DNA of 64,000 nucleotides from SZUA-309 sp965230005 (GCA_965230005.1 OZ245934.1:4898001-4962000), one strand, 5' to 3'; positions 1 to 9,520 are shown, counted from the stretch's first letter. The notes: generated from the sequence alone by a model not told the origin. Translations and numbers: made by a program.

Positions 1-1539
1 GCCCTCGGTGGCTTCGAAGAGCTGGCTTTTCGCGGGCAGCTGCTCTGGGATGCCACGGAGCGCCTGTCGTTCCTCGGCAACCTGCACTTCCGGGAGCTGG
101 ACGGCACGGCGAGCGTGTTCCGCGCCAATATCGTTGGCGACGGCAGCTCCAAGCTGAACGACAATTTTTCCCGTGACGAAGTGTTCTTCGACGAGGGCGA
201 CAACAATCCGCAGAGCTACGACAGCATCGGCGGCAGCCTGAGGATCGACTACGACTTCGATTCGGTCACCTTCACGTCCATCACTGCCGTCGAACAGACG
301 GACGGTTCGAGTCTGGGTGATATCGATGGCGGGTCCGGCTCCGGCGATACCGCCAATCCGCCGCCGATCCCCTTCAATTCGCAGACCGAAGACGGCATCG
401 ATGACCTCGACCAGTTCACGCAGGAATTCCGCTTCAGCCATGTGGGCGAAACCTTGAACTGGCAGGCCGGCCTCTACTTCTTCGACAGCGAATTCACGAT
501 CAGCACGAATCCGTTTTTCGCGCCTGCGTCAACGGTAACGCACTCGGACAAGTCCTGGGCCATCTTCGGTCAGGTTGGCTACGATTTCACCGAACGCTTC
601 AACCTCACCGCCGGTCTCCGCTACACGGATGATGAGAAAGAGCTGGATATCGAGCAGTCCAACATCCCGGCGGACGTGCTCTGCGGTCCGGAGAATTCCC
701 TGTGTGAAGCGTCTGACGACGAGATCAGCTGGGACCTGGCTGCCCTGTTCCGCGTTAACGAGTCGGTTAATCTCTTCGCCAGACTGGCTCGCGGCTACCG
801 CGCGCCGTCCATCCAGGGGCGGGATATTGCCTTCTTCGGTTTCCCCTCCGTGGCGGATTCGGAAAAGATCACGTCTTTCGACATCGGTGTGAAAGCAGAC
901 GTCAACGATCGGCTGCGCATCAATGCCGCGCTCTTCTACTATGAGATCCGCGATCAGCAGTTCACGGCCGTGGGTGGTGAAGACAACCTGGTCCAGCTTC
1001 TCAATGCCGACAAGGGCGTCGGCCAGGGCTTCGAGGCGGACATTACCTGGCTGCCCGTCGATGGCCTGGTGCTGACCCTTGGCTACAGCTACAACGACAC
1101 GGAGATTCGTGACGATGCTTTGCGCATCGACACCTGTGGCAGCGGCATCTGCACGGTCCTGGATCCCCTCGACGACGACGGCTTTGCCATCGTCGACGGC
1201 AACGCATTCCCGCAGGCACCTGAGCACATCGTTTACGCCACGGCTGGTTACATGCGACCGGTCGGCAACGGCGGCGAGCTCTTCGGGCAACTCGACTACG
1301 CCTATCAGGGTGAGACGAGCTTCTTCATCTACGAAGCGGCTGAATACATTGCCGGTGAAGAAAGCGAACTCGGTCTGCGCCTCGGTTATCGCCGAGCCGA
1401 TGGATCCTGGGAAATTGCCCTGTTCGGCCGCAACATCACCGACAACGAGATTCTGCGCGGCGGTATCGACTTCAACAACAACACGGGCTTCGTCAATGAG
1501 CCACGCATCTGGGGTGCAAACTTCCGGATCGGTTTCTGA
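1..1539 (+). CDS. TonB-dependent receptor, C-terminal part (5' truncated by window)
   Basis: The frame is open from base 1, so the start and the plug domain lie outside the window; 512 residues of the outer-membrane beta-barrel are present. Alternating strands with aromatic girdles, the segment FNLTAGLRYTDDEKE, the receptor-typical ARGYRAPS and a C-terminal phenylalanine (ANFRIGF) support the family. Such receptors import iron chelates, cobalamin or organic substrates with energy from TonB-ExbBD. The substrate cannot be read from the barrel alone. It is followed by a strong hairpin terminator. Confidence 0.93.
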   Translation, partial: ALGGFEELAFRGQLLWDATERLSFLGNLHFRELDGTASVFRANIVGDGSSKLNDNFSRDEVFFDEGDNNPQSYDSIGGSLRIDYDFDSVTFTSITAVEQTDGSSLGDIDGGSGSGDTANPPPIPFNSQTEDGIDDLDQFTQEFRFSHVGETLNWQAGLYFFDSEFTISTNPFFAPASTVTHSDKSWAIFGQVGYDFTERFNLTAGLRYTDDEKELDIEQSNIPADVLCGPENSLCEASDDEISWDLAALFRVNESVNLFARLARGYRAPSIQGRDIAFFGFPSVADSEKITSFDIGVKADVNDRLRINAALFYYEIRDQQFTAVGGEDNLVQLLNADKGVGQGFEADITWLPVDGLVLTLGYSYNDTEIRDDALRIDTCGSGICTVLDPLDDDGFAIVDGNAFPQAPEHIVYATAGYMRPVGNGGELFGQLDYAYQGETSFFIYEAAEYIAGEESELGLRLGYRRADGSWEIALFGRNITDNEILRGGIDFNNNTGFVNEPRIWGANFRIGF

Positions 1540-1548
1540 AGCCAGCGT

Positions 1549-1576
1549 TCACCGGCGGGCTCAGGCCCGCCGGTGA
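1549..1576 (+). terminator. Hairpin terminator after the TonB receptor
   Basis: A perfect 12-bp stem (1549-1560 with 1565-1576) encloses a 4-base loop 10 bases after the receptor stop. The following tract is only pyrimidine-rich. It lies between two convergent genes and could serve both directions. Confidence 0.75.
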
Positions 1577-1593
1577 CTCTTCCTCTCCGCCCG

Positions 1594-2511
1594 CTACTGG
1601 GCGCACAGCTCAACCAGCAGTTCCCGTAACCACCGATTGGCCGGATGTTCGCCGAGGCGCGCATGCCAGACGACGGACGTCTGCAGGAACGTATCGGGGG
1701 GTTCGATCGGGCACGGCCGAATCACACACCCGAAACGGTCTGCGGCCGGTGCCGCTATCCGATCGGGCACGGTCAGCAGCAGGTCAGAGCTCGCGACGAT
1801 TTCTGCGGCTGGTGCGAACTGGTTGACGATCATGGCCACGTGGCGGGTGTAGCCGGCGCTCGCGAGCGCGGCATCAGAAAACCCGCGCTCGTCTCCGCGC
1901 GGGCTGATCAGTAGATGCCGGGCATCGGCGTACTTCTTCAGCGTCATTCTGCCCTGGGCCAGAGGGTGGCCTTTCCGCATCAGACACACGTAGTGATCCG
2001 TAAACAGTTGCAGCGATGCAAAGCGGTCCGGCAACTCGCCGAAGGCGCTCACTGCCAGGTCGGCTTCCTGTTGATCGAGCATCTCCAGGGCGCGGCCCTC
2101 GGTGGGTTTCAAGCGGACGCTGATCCCGGGCGCGATCTCACTCAACCGCTCTGCCAGTCGCGCGGCGACCACGGCGGTGAAGTAGTCGTGCGTTGCAATA
2201 CGGAAGACCCGTCCCGACAACGCCGGATCGAATGTTGTTGGTCGCAGCGCCTCGTCGAGGGCGTGGAGGGCCTGGTTGATTGGCTCGGCAAGCTCCTGCG
2301 CTCTCGGCGTTGGCCGAACGCCGCCGGGCACCTTTATGAAGAGCGGGTCGCCCAGAGCGTGCCGGAGTCTGCCAAGGGCGTGGCTGACCGCGGGTTGCGA
2401 CAAAAACAGCCGTTCGGCCGCGCGGGAGACGTTGCGATCCTGCATGACCGCGTCGAACACCCGCAGCAGGTTGAGATCCAGTGCGTTGAGCTGTGAGGTT
2501 TTCTGATTCAC
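1594..2511 (-). CDS. LysR-family transcriptional regulator
   Basis: 305 residues, the normal LysR length. The N-terminal winged helix-turn-helix is clear (LNLLRVFDAVMQDRNVSRAA then LSQPAVSHALGRLR, residues about 12-50), followed by a two-lobed effector domain; the segment FRIATHDYFTAVV resembles the NodD/LinR-like subgroup. It is transcribed divergently from the SDR at 2622, which by the usual LysR logic is its likely target. The intergenic region is AT-rich and holds an imperfect palindrome (2521-2539). The effector is unknown. Confidence 0.93.
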   Translation of the reverse strand: MNQKTSQLNALDLNLLRVFDAVMQDRNVSRAAERLFLSQPAVSHALGRLRHALGDPLFIKVPGGVRPTPRAQELAEPINQALHALDEALRPTTFDPALSGRVFRIATHDYFTAVVAARLAERLSEIAPGISVRLKPTEGRALEMLDQQEADLAVSAFGELPDRFASLQLFTDHYVCLMRKGHPLAQGRMTLKKYADARHLLISPRGDERGFSDAALASAGYTRHVAMIVNQFAPAAEIVASSDLLLTVPDRIAAPAADRFGCVIRPCPIEPPDTFLQTSVVWHARLGEHPANRWLRELLVELCAQ

Positions 2512-2520
2512 TAAGCTAAT

Positions 2521-2539
2521 AATAAAAATATTGTTTATT
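2521..2539. promoter_or_regulatory. Candidate LysR operator in AT-rich divergent promoter
   Basis: AATAAA and TTTATT form inverted arms around a 7-base centre in the only strongly AT-rich stretch nearby, between the divergent LysR gene and the SDR. Such a position fits the binding site of a LysR protein. The AT richness makes chance symmetry possible. Confidence 0.4.
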
Positions 2540-2621
2540 CATTTCATGGATTATTTGGCGACCCCTATCTTTCTTGCCAACGGTTTCGACAGAAGCTGCC
2601 AACAATCAAGGAGTAGGAAGC

Positions 2622-3383
2622 ATGAACGACGTAACGCAGAAGCTGGCCGGCAAGGTTGCCGTCATCACCGGTGGGAACAGCGGTATCGGGCTCAGCGCGG
2701 CAAAAAACTATGTAGATGAGGGCGCGAAGGTGGTGATCTTCGGCCGCAATCAGCAGACGGTGGATCAGGCGGTGGAAACGCTGGGCGAGGACGCGCTGGG
2801 TGTGGTTGGAGACGTGACTCGGACCGAAGACCTCCAGCGACTGGCTGAGATCACCCGGCAGCGTTTTGGCGGTGTGGATGTGCTCTTCGCGAATGCGGGG
2901 GTCGGGATATTCGCGCCGATCGAGCAGATCAGCGAAGCCGACTTCGATGCGCAGTACAACATCAATGTGAAGGGCGTGTTCTTCGCGGTGCAGGCGCTGC
3001 TGCCGATCATGAACGACGGTGCCAGCGTCATTCTCACCGGTTCGGCGGTCCATGAGAAAGGCGTGGCGACCGGTAGTCTCTATTTCTCATCCAAAGCAGC
3101 CGTGCGCTCTCTGGCAAGGGCGCTGGCGGCAGAGCTGGCACCGCGGGGCATCCGGGTCAACACCTTGAGCCCGGGCATCGTGCGCACGCACTTTGCCGAG
3201 CGAACCAACGTGCCCGAGGACGACTTCGAAGGCTTCATTCAGATGGTGGCGAGCCAGGCACCCCTCGGCAGAGAAGGCACGCCGCAGGACATGGCGAACG
3301 CGGCGCTGTTTCTGGCCAGTAACGATTCGTCCTATATGACGGCCGCCGATCTCGTCATCGACGGAGGCTGGATGAACGTCTGA
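2622..3383 (+). CDS. SDR-family NAD(P)-dependent oxidoreductase
   Basis: 253 residues, classical short-chain dehydrogenase. The Rossmann motif TGGNSGIG is near residue 17, NAG is at about residue 90, and the catalytic Ser and YxxxK appear in GSAVHEKGVATGSLYFSSK. The ATG at 2622 is chosen because AAGGAGTAGGAAGC precedes it; an in-frame start at 2574 would add 16 residues without family similarity. It is divergent from the LysR regulator and is probably its target. Substrate unknown. Confidence 0.92.
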   Translation: MNDVTQKLAGKVAVITGGNSGIGLSAAKNYVDEGAKVVIFGRNQQTVDQAVETLGEDALGVVGDVTRTEDLQRLAEITRQRFGGVDVLFANAGVGIFAPIEQISEADFDAQYNINVKGVFFAVQALLPIMNDGASVILTGSAVHEKGVATGSLYFSSKAAVRSLARALAAELAPRGIRVNTLSPGIVRTHFAERTNVPEDDFEGFIQMVASQAPLGREGTPQDMANAALFLASNDSSYMTAADLVIDGGWMNV

Positions 3384-3394
3384 GGGGAGGAAAC

Positions 3395-3417
3395 CCGGGC
3401 CCCGTGTCGGGGCCCGG
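3395..3417. terminator. Bidirectional hairpin terminator
   Basis: A perfect 10-bp GC stem (3395-3404 with 3408-3417) with a 3-base TGT loop lies between the stops of the convergent SDR and TonB receptor. AAA flanks it on one side and TT on the other. Confidence 0.7.
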
Positions 3418-3432
3418 TTCAGTGGCCGACGC

Positions 3433-6400
3433 CTAGAGCGTGTAGCGCAGGCGGAGGTACCAGAGTCTTCCGCGCGGGTCGTGGATCGTCGACTCATAAC
3501 CGTTGAAACCGCCGTTCGAAGAAGGTGGATCTTCATCGAAAAGGTTCACGGCACCAGCCGTCAGACCCAGGCCGATCCGGTCGAAGTTATAGGTGTAGGA
3601 GGCATCCACTGTAGTGAAGCTCGGTACCTTGTTATTTGCCGGGGTGGTCTGAGTTTCAATGATTGAATCGACGTAGTTGATGACCACGGTCGCGTAATGC
3701 TGGTTGAGCGCCCAGTCGAACAGCCAGGATGCCTTCCACTCCGGAAGCGGTCGTGCCAGCAACACGTTCTCACTCACACCGACCAGATCCACGGTTTCAC
3801 CGGGATTCACGCGGGTATCGAACGGTGTGACTGCGCGGTCGATGTCGTAGGTCAGGAACCAGGACAGATCCAGGGTGGTGCCGAAGCTGCCCGCATTCGT
3901 GTCGAAACCCCAGCGTCCTAGGAAGTCGATCCCAGAGGTCTTAAGCTGAGTCCCGTTCGAATAGCTGGCCTCGACTGAAAGGGGATTACCCACAGCGTCC
4001 AGAATGATGTCCGGTGTTGCGGCGTTGCCGTCCAGGTTGCGGAAGTTGCAGGGCTCGACGTCCAGATAGGCTGCGTCTCCGGACGCTGGGCGGCCCGCCT
4101 GGGCCCAGGCGATCTGACAATCGTTCGCGAGTCCCACAAAGTCGTCGCCGATAATGATGCTCTGGAAGTCATAGTTCCAGTAGTCGACCGATAGGGTGAG
4201 GCTGTCCGTTGCATTCCAGATCACGCCGATGTTGAAGTTAGTAGAGTCCTCGGGCTGCAGCTCTTCGTTGCCGAAGGTCGGAACCCGGGCGAATACGCCG
4301 CTGCCGAAACTGGTGCCTTCCGGAAGCCCTGCAGCTTCGATCGACTCAGCCGGCGGTGGTGGCGTGAACTGCAGGCCAGTCTGCAGGCCGAAGGTCTGGT
4401 TGATAGAAGGACCGCGGAATGAAGTGCTCACGGAGCCGCGAAGGATCAGATTGTTGGTGACTTCCCAGCGGGCCGCGAGCTTCGGGTCGATCGTGTCACC
4501 GGTTTCGCCGCCATAGTCCTCGTAACGAACGGCGAGCTGCACCTCGAAGGCGTCTGTGATCGGGAAAGCCATCTCGCCGAAGACCGCCCAGATGGTCTGA
4601 TCCGCATCGTAAGGGATGGTCGGACCCGTGAAGGCGAAGGGAAAGCTAGAGTCAGTGGCGAGCTCGTTGCCGCCGACCCTTTGGTCTTCGCGTCGATACT
4701 GGGCACCCAGTGCCAGGCCCACACCGCCGCCGCCCAGCTCCCAGCCGCCCACGGAACCGGTAGACAGGATCAGATCAACTACCGACAGGCGTGTCTCGAA
4801 ATTGGTTACCCCTTCACCGAACAGCGCATCCGTGTACGCAGCATCGTTGCCGAGTGTGTGCGGGTTGCCGAAGCCATCCAGCACCACTCGATCCGGTTCG
4901 AGAACCGAGTTGCCGAAGGGATTAAACCAGGTGCAGAGGCCTTCGCCGGGATTCTGTCCTGGCGCATCCTTGTCGCAACCGATGCCGAAGAATCCGTTCA
5001 AGGCATCGTTCAGACGCTGTTGCACAGTATCGTAGAAGATCGTTGTGCTCTTCTCGCTCGAATAGGTATAGGACGTGTCAAAGCTCCAGGACTCGTTGAT
5101 GTCACCGCGAGCGCCGATGGAGAAGAGGCGCGTTTCACGGCTGATCTTGCTCTGGTTGCGCCCTCTGAATATCTCGCCATCAGAGACAACACCATCACCA
5201 TTCACATCTGCCGGCACGCCCTGCGCGTGGTCGAGGTGAACCACAGAAGGTCGCGCGACACCGTTGAAGTTCACAGCGTCGATCGCTCCCAGCGCCTGAT
5301 CCGGCGTCAGCGTTGGAACGCCCAGGAAGTTGACTACCGGGAGCGGCACACCAGGTATGAAGCGGTTAGCGACGTCGTCGCCGTTCGGGATCTCGCCTGC
5401 GCCCAGTGCGGCGAAGGCGCTGTTTACCTCATAGATCAGCCCTGGGTTGTTGGCGTCATAAACGCTGCCTGAGGTGATCGGAAATGAAGGTGACTGATTG
5501 ATCACCGTGTCGTTTTCTGAGCCGCCGAACATCCCGTAGATCTCAACGTTTTCGTTCAGGTCGTGGCTGAAGGTGCCCAGGAGCTGCTTGCGACGCTCTT
5601 GAGAGAAGAGATCTCGGGACAGCAGATCGTTTTTCGTGGAACAGAGTCCCGAGTTTCGGCTACGGTCACCGCCAACGGCCACGCAAGAGGAGTCGTTGAT
5701 GAGGTTGGTCGGATCATTCGGACCCACTCCTGGAATTACACTTTGCCCTGGTGTGGTTGCGAACTGGTCCTGCGGCAGGTTGAAGGGGCTGGGATTGGAC
5801 ACAGTGGGATCGATCACGTATTCCGTGGCGAAGTCCCGCCCGAGAGTCGCAAGGGCGTCCCGCTCGAAATAGTTGGCGCCGATGACAATGCTGGTCGTAT
5901 CGTTTCCAAAACCCCAGATCGCGCCGATGTCTGTGTCGCTGGCCTCGTCGCTGTTGAAGCCCTCGACGCCGCTGCGGTACACCTCCGGCAGACCGGTATC
6001 CTCAAAGGCGAAGGAGCGACCTTTGAAGGAGTCCTGATAGAGCGCCTGTATCTCGAAACCGCGGAAGTTGCTCCGGGTTTTGAAGTTCGCAACGCCCGCG
6101 ACCGCATCAGATCCATACACGGCGGAGGCGCCGTCCTTCAGGATCTCGATGTTCTCCACCATGATGAATGGCAGCCGATTGATGTCGACGAACTGTTCAC
6201 CGCGGTTCGAGAGCGAGGTGCCTACATTCACCCGTTTGCCGTCCAGCAGAACGAGCGTCGAGGCCAATCCCAGGTTGCGGATGTTGATGTTTGCAGCACC
6301 CGCACCGCCCACGCTCTGTTCCTGAGCGGTTACGTTTTCTGAGCCAACGACGCTGGGCAGACGCATGATCATATCCGCGAGCTGTGGCGTGCCTTTAGCT

Positions 6401-6606
6401 TCGAGTTCCTCTCTGCCGATTGCGCGAACCGGTGAAGGTGCATCCTCCGGGGCCCGTTTGATGTAGGAACCCGTCACCACAATCTCTTCGATTGCGCCTT
6501 CCTGGGCGATGACGCCGGCACTTAAGGTCAGTGCGGCGGAGGCGGCAACGGAAGTTGCCAGATAGCGTCGCAGACGCGCGGAAAGCCGCATAGGACTTGC
6601 GGGCAT
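3433..6606 (-). CDS. TonB-dependent receptor, complete
   Basis: 1057 residues, at the large end for the family. A signal peptide (hydrophobic stretch at about 15-34, ending SAGVIAQ) is followed by a TonB-box-like EEIVVTGSYIKR, then the plug domain (about 55-170; NINIRNLGLASTLVLLDGKR) and a long barrel ending RLRYTL. The CxxPG-like loops and the size resemble receptors that many aquatic gammaproteobacteria and Caulobacterales use for organic substrates as well as iron. ATG at 6606 is preceded by AAGGGAGAG. It is monocistronic, with a palindromic promoter region at 6621-6652. The ferric ABC transporter starts just downstream on the same strand side, but the cargo is not determined. Confidence 0.95.
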   Translation of the reverse strand: MPASPMRLSARLRRYLATSVAASAALTLSAGVIAQEGAIEEIVVTGSYIKRAPEDAPSPVRAIGREELEAKGTPQLADMIMRLPSVVGSENVTAQEQSVGGAGAANINIRNLGLASTLVLLDGKRVNVGTSLSNRGEQFVDINRLPFIMVENIEILKDGASAVYGSDAVAGVANFKTRSNFRGFEIQALYQDSFKGRSFAFEDTGLPEVYRSGVEGFNSDEASDTDIGAIWGFGNDTTSIVIGANYFERDALATLGRDFATEYVIDPTVSNPSPFNLPQDQFATTPGQSVIPGVGPNDPTNLINDSSCVAVGGDRSRNSGLCSTKNDLLSRDLFSQERRKQLLGTFSHDLNENVEIYGMFGGSENDTVINQSPSFPITSGSVYDANNPGLIYEVNSAFAALGAGEIPNGDDVANRFIPGVPLPVVNFLGVPTLTPDQALGAIDAVNFNGVARPSVVHLDHAQGVPADVNGDGVVSDGEIFRGRNQSKISRETRLFSIGARGDINESWSFDTSYTYSSEKSTTIFYDTVQQRLNDALNGFFGIGCDKDAPGQNPGEGLCTWFNPFGNSVLEPDRVVLDGFGNPHTLGNDAAYTDALFGEGVTNFETRLSVVDLILSTGSVGGWELGGGGVGLALGAQYRREDQRVGGNELATDSSFPFAFTGPTIPYDADQTIWAVFGEMAFPITDAFEVQLAVRYEDYGGETGDTIDPKLAARWEVTNNLILRGSVSTSFRGPSINQTFGLQTGLQFTPPPPAESIEAAGLPEGTSFGSGVFARVPTFGNEELQPEDSTNFNIGVIWNATDSLTLSVDYWNYDFQSIIIGDDFVGLANDCQIAWAQAGRPASGDAAYLDVEPCNFRNLDGNAATPDIILDAVGNPLSVEASYSNGTQLKTSGIDFLGRWGFDTNAGSFGTTLDLSWFLTYDIDRAVTPFDTRVNPGETVDLVGVSENVLLARPLPEWKASWLFDWALNQHYATVVINYVDSIIETQTTPANNKVPSFTTVDASYTYNFDRIGLGLTAGAVNLFDEDPPSSNGGFNGYESTIHDPRGRLWYLRLRYTL

Positions 6607-6620
6607 GACTACTCTCTCCC

Positions 6621-6652
6621 TTGTTACGAAACGAAACGTTTTGGTTGTAACA
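6621..6652. promoter_or_regulatory. Palindromic element upstream of the TonB receptor
   Basis: TTGTTAC (6621-6627) and GTAACAA (6646-6652) are perfect inverted arms separated by 18 bases, and the centre contains AAACGTTT, itself a palindrome of the type bound by LacI-family regulators. The element starts 15 bases upstream of the receptor ATG. No candidate regulator of that family is in the window. Confidence 0.45.
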
Positions 6653-6724
6653 AAGAAGTTGCTTCACTCTCAATGAGTTAACGTCTGACCGGCGCCCGAC
6701 TGTCAGACAATATGTTACAAATCG

Positions 6725-8389
6725 TTACGCCTGTCTGCGGGTGCCGAAGTTCTGCCAGGCGAGGAGCGCCACGGGAATCAGGCCGACCAGGAGGATGGCC
6801 AGGGAGGCGGTGGAGGCTTCTGCGATACGCTCGTCTGAGGCCAGTCGGTAGGCTCGGGTGGCGAGCGTCTCGAAGTTGAACGGCCTGAGGATCAGCGTCG
6901 CCGGAAGCTCCTTGATCACGTCCACGAACACGAGCAGCAGGGCCGTCAACAGGGCGGGCGTCAGCAGAGGCAGGTGTATGCGCGAGAGCAGCCTGCCGGG
7001 ACCCGCACCCAGCATGCGCGCGGCACCGTCGTAGTTCGGATGTATGCGCGCCATGCCACCTTCTACGCTGTTGAAGGCGACGGTCAGGAACCGTGCGAAG
7101 TAAACGAAGATCAGCGCCGCGACGCTGCCTGTGAGGAGCAGTCCCGTGCGCAGTTCGAAGGTGGATTCCAGCCAGCCGGCGAGGGCCCGATCGAGGCTCG
7201 TTAGCGGCCCGATGAGACCAACGGCGAGTACCATGCCCGGAAGCGCGTAGCCCAGGGTGGCGGTCCGTACACCGAGGCGCAGCGCGCGCGCCGTCGATTC
7301 CATGCGCGTGGCGTAGTTGAGCCAGAGGGCGCAGCCGGTGGTGAGCAAGGCGGCCAGGGCCCCGACGGTGACGCTGTTGCTGGCGAAAGCAAGGAAAGAG
7401 CGGCCGAGGAGCGGATCTCCGGTGGTGAGGGCGTGGTGGCTGAGCACCGCACCAGGCAACAGCAGTCCGGCGAGTACCGGCAGGGCGCAGAGGAGCATTG
7501 CGGCCAGCGCGCGCCATCCGTGGAGGGGGATGCGCGGCGGTGGCTGGTTGCGGCTGACGGGGTTTGCATGCAGACCACGCCGGGCCAGCTGCTCGAAAAC
7601 CACCAGCACCGCGACGATCAGAAACAGGCAGCCCGCCAGCTGCATGGCCGCCTGCTGTTCCCCCTGGGCATACCAGGTGCGGAAGATGCCGTTGGTCAGC
7701 GTGGGTACGCCGAAGAAATCCACGACCCCAAAATCGGCGGCGGCTTCCATGAGCGCGAGGGCCAGACCACCGGCGATGGCCGGCCGCGCGTGAGGCAGGG
7801 CAACGGAGAGAAAGGCCCGGCTGCTGCTGGCGCCGAGCGTGCGGGCTGCTTCTGAAAGCGGCCGCGCCTGTTCGGCGAAGGCGTTGTAGCTGAAGAGATA
7901 GACATAGGGGTAAAGGGTGAAGCCGAGCACCAGTCCAGCCCCGGGCAGCGAGCGGATCGATGGCAGGCCGCCTGTCAGGAGCCCGGTTTCCCGAAGCCAG
8001 CTCTGCAGGGGACTCGTGTAGGCGAGCATGTCAGCGTAGGCATAAGCCACCACATATGCCGGCGCGGCAAAGGGTAGAATCAGCAACCACGCGAAAACGC
8101 CGCGGCCCGGAAACTCCCGGTTGGCCACGAGCCAGGCACAGCTGACCCCGATAACGGCGGTCACCATCGCAACCCAGATCAGGAGCAGAAGCGTATTGAC
8201 TACGTACTCGAAGAGCACGTTGTCCCTCAGGTGTTGCCAGACGTCGCTTGCGGGGGCTGCGAAAGTGAGCAGCACCGCGATGATGGGGATAGCAACGGGC
8301 AGCGCGATGAGCAGCGCACCGACGGTCCAGATCGATGGCCAGCGGAAGGGGCGTCCGGTGGCTGTGCCGGTGAGGGGGTGACTGGCCAT
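6725..8389 (-). CDS. fbpB: Ferric-ion ABC transporter permease (FbpB-like)
   Basis: 554 residues with two fused BPD_transp_1 halves, the architecture of FbpB/SfuB/HitB permeases. About 12 membrane segments are visible. Each half carries an EAA loop that docks the ATPase (LSEAARTLGASSSRAF and YDGAARMLGAGPGRLL). It moves ferric iron from the periplasmic binding protein into the cytoplasm. Unusually, it is divergent from its ATPase, the two ATG codons overlapping at 8387-8390. No Shine-Dalgarno precedes this ATG, but TATACT on the minus strand (8403-8398) sits 8 bases before it, suggesting a leaderless or near-leaderless transcript. Confidence 0.93.
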   Translation of the reverse strand: MASHPLTGTATGRPFRWPSIWTVGALLIALPVAIPIIAVLLTFAAPASDVWQHLRDNVLFEYVVNTLLLLIWVAMVTAVIGVSCAWLVANREFPGRGVFAWLLILPFAAPAYVVAYAYADMLAYTSPLQSWLRETGLLTGGLPSIRSLPGAGLVLGFTLYPYVYLFSYNAFAEQARPLSEAARTLGASSSRAFLSVALPHARPAIAGGLALALMEAAADFGVVDFFGVPTLTNGIFRTWYAQGEQQAAMQLAGCLFLIVAVLVVFEQLARRGLHANPVSRNQPPPRIPLHGWRALAAMLLCALPVLAGLLLPGAVLSHHALTTGDPLLGRSFLAFASNSVTVGALAALLTTGCALWLNYATRMESTARALRLGVRTATLGYALPGMVLAVGLIGPLTSLDRALAGWLESTFELRTGLLLTGSVAALIFVYFARFLTVAFNSVEGGMARIHPNYDGAARMLGAGPGRLLSRIHLPLLTPALLTALLLVFVDVIKELPATLILRPFNFETLATRAYRLASDERIAEASTASLAILLVGLIPVALLAWQNFGTRRQA

Positions 8390-9503
8390 GGGCGGGCAGT
8401 ATAGCGAAACGGTTTCTGAGACCGCGGGTGTGGAAACTCCGGCGCCGGTACTTCGAGTGGAATCGCTCGGTCATTGCTATGGCGCTGTTCGGGTTCTCGA
8501 AGGACTGTCGCTGCAGGCTGCTGCTGGCGAGATCGTCTGCCTGCTCGGGGCCTCGGGCAGCGGCAAGAGTACGCTCCTGCGGGTGCTCGCGGGCCTCGAG
8601 GCTCTGCAGGAAGGGCAGGTGCACTTCTGCGGCGAGCTGCTGGCGAGACCCGGTGCCGAACCCCCGCCGGAAGCGCGCAACTTCGGTTTCGTTTTTCAGG
8701 ACCATGTGTTGTTTCCGCACCTCACGGTCGCCGCGAATGTCGCCTTCGGACTCGGTGGGCTGGCGGCGGCGGAGCGGGAGGCGCGCGTGGCAGAGCAGCT
8801 GGCGCAGGTGGGGCTCGCTGCTTTCGCCGAGCGCTATCCGCATACGCTCTCCGGGGGACAGCAGCAGCGGGTGGCGCTGGCGCGAGCCCTGGCACCCCGT
8901 CCCGGGCTCATGCTGCTCGACGAACCCTTCGCCAGCGTCGACTCCACCCTGCGGCGGCGCCTGCGCGAAGATGCCCGGCGCACGCTGAAAGACAGCGGCG
9001 TGCCCAGCATCGTCGTTACCCATGACCCCGAGGAGGCCATGGAGCTGGCCGATCGCATCGCCGTGATCCGGGACGGCCGGATCGTGCAGGATGCGGCACC
9101 GGTGGAAGTCTGGCGAAAGCCTGCCGATCGCTTCGTGGCGGAGCTTTTCAGCGATACCGATGCCATCGGCGGCATTGCAACGGCCGATGGCGTTGAGACG
9201 GCTTTCGGTGCCTTCGAACTGCCTCATCGATCCGGAGACCAGGCCCCTGGGGCGCAGCCGGTTGCACCCGGTGCGGCCGTGGAGGTCATCGTCCGGCCTG
9301 GCGGTGTGGAACTCTCGATGGATCCGAATGGCGCTGCCCGCGTTGTGGACGTGCGTTTTCTCGGTGGGCGCTATCTCGTGGTCCTCGAGCAGCAGGAAGA
9401 GCGGCTGCGCACGATCAGCGTCGATCCACCGGCCTTCAAAGCCGGGGATTCTGTGGCGGTGCGTTTTGCGTCAGAAGACCTTCTTGTGTATGTTTGCGAG
9501 TGA
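8388..9503 (+). CDS. fbpC: Ferric-ion ABC transporter ATP-binding protein (FbpC-like)
   Basis: 371 residues. Walker A LLGASGSGKST at 52-62, Q-loop in FVFQDHVLFPHLT, signature LSGGQQQR at 154, Walker B LMLLDEP at 174-180 and the H-loop VVTHDPEEA are intact; the last about 120 residues are the TOBE-type regulatory domain found in CUT1/FeT ATPases. It powers the divergently encoded permease. ATG 8388 is supported by GAGGGGG nine bases upstream; a GTG at 8430 is an alternative that would leave a real intergenic gap. The stop overlaps the Fur-box-like palindrome that precedes the binding-protein gene. Confidence 0.95.
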   Translation: MGGQYSETVSETAGVETPAPVLRVESLGHCYGAVRVLEGLSLQAAAGEIVCLLGASGSGKSTLLRVLAGLEALQEGQVHFCGELLARPGAEPPPEARNFGFVFQDHVLFPHLTVAANVAFGLGGLAAAEREARVAEQLAQVGLAAFAERYPHTLSGGQQQRVALARALAPRPGLMLLDEPFASVDSTLRRRLREDARRTLKDSGVPSIVVTHDPEEAMELADRIAVIRDGRIVQDAAPVEVWRKPADRFVAELFSDTDAIGGIATADGVETAFGAFELPHRSGDQAPGAQPVAPGAAVEVIVRPGGVELSMDPNGAARVVDVRFLGGRYLVVLEQQEERLRTISVDPPAFKAGDSVAVRFASEDLLVYVCE

Positions 9504-9520
9504 TAAGAATAATTCTCATT
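9502..9520. promoter_or_regulatory. Fur-box-like operator upstream of the iron-binding protein
   Basis: GATAAGAATAATTCTCATT matches 13 of 19 positions of the classical Fur box and contains the perfect 5-1-5 palindrome AGAATAATTCT (9506-9516). It overlaps the fbpC stop codon and lies about 75 bases before the binding-protein start, so fbpA probably has its own iron-repressed promoter. Confidence 0.75.
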
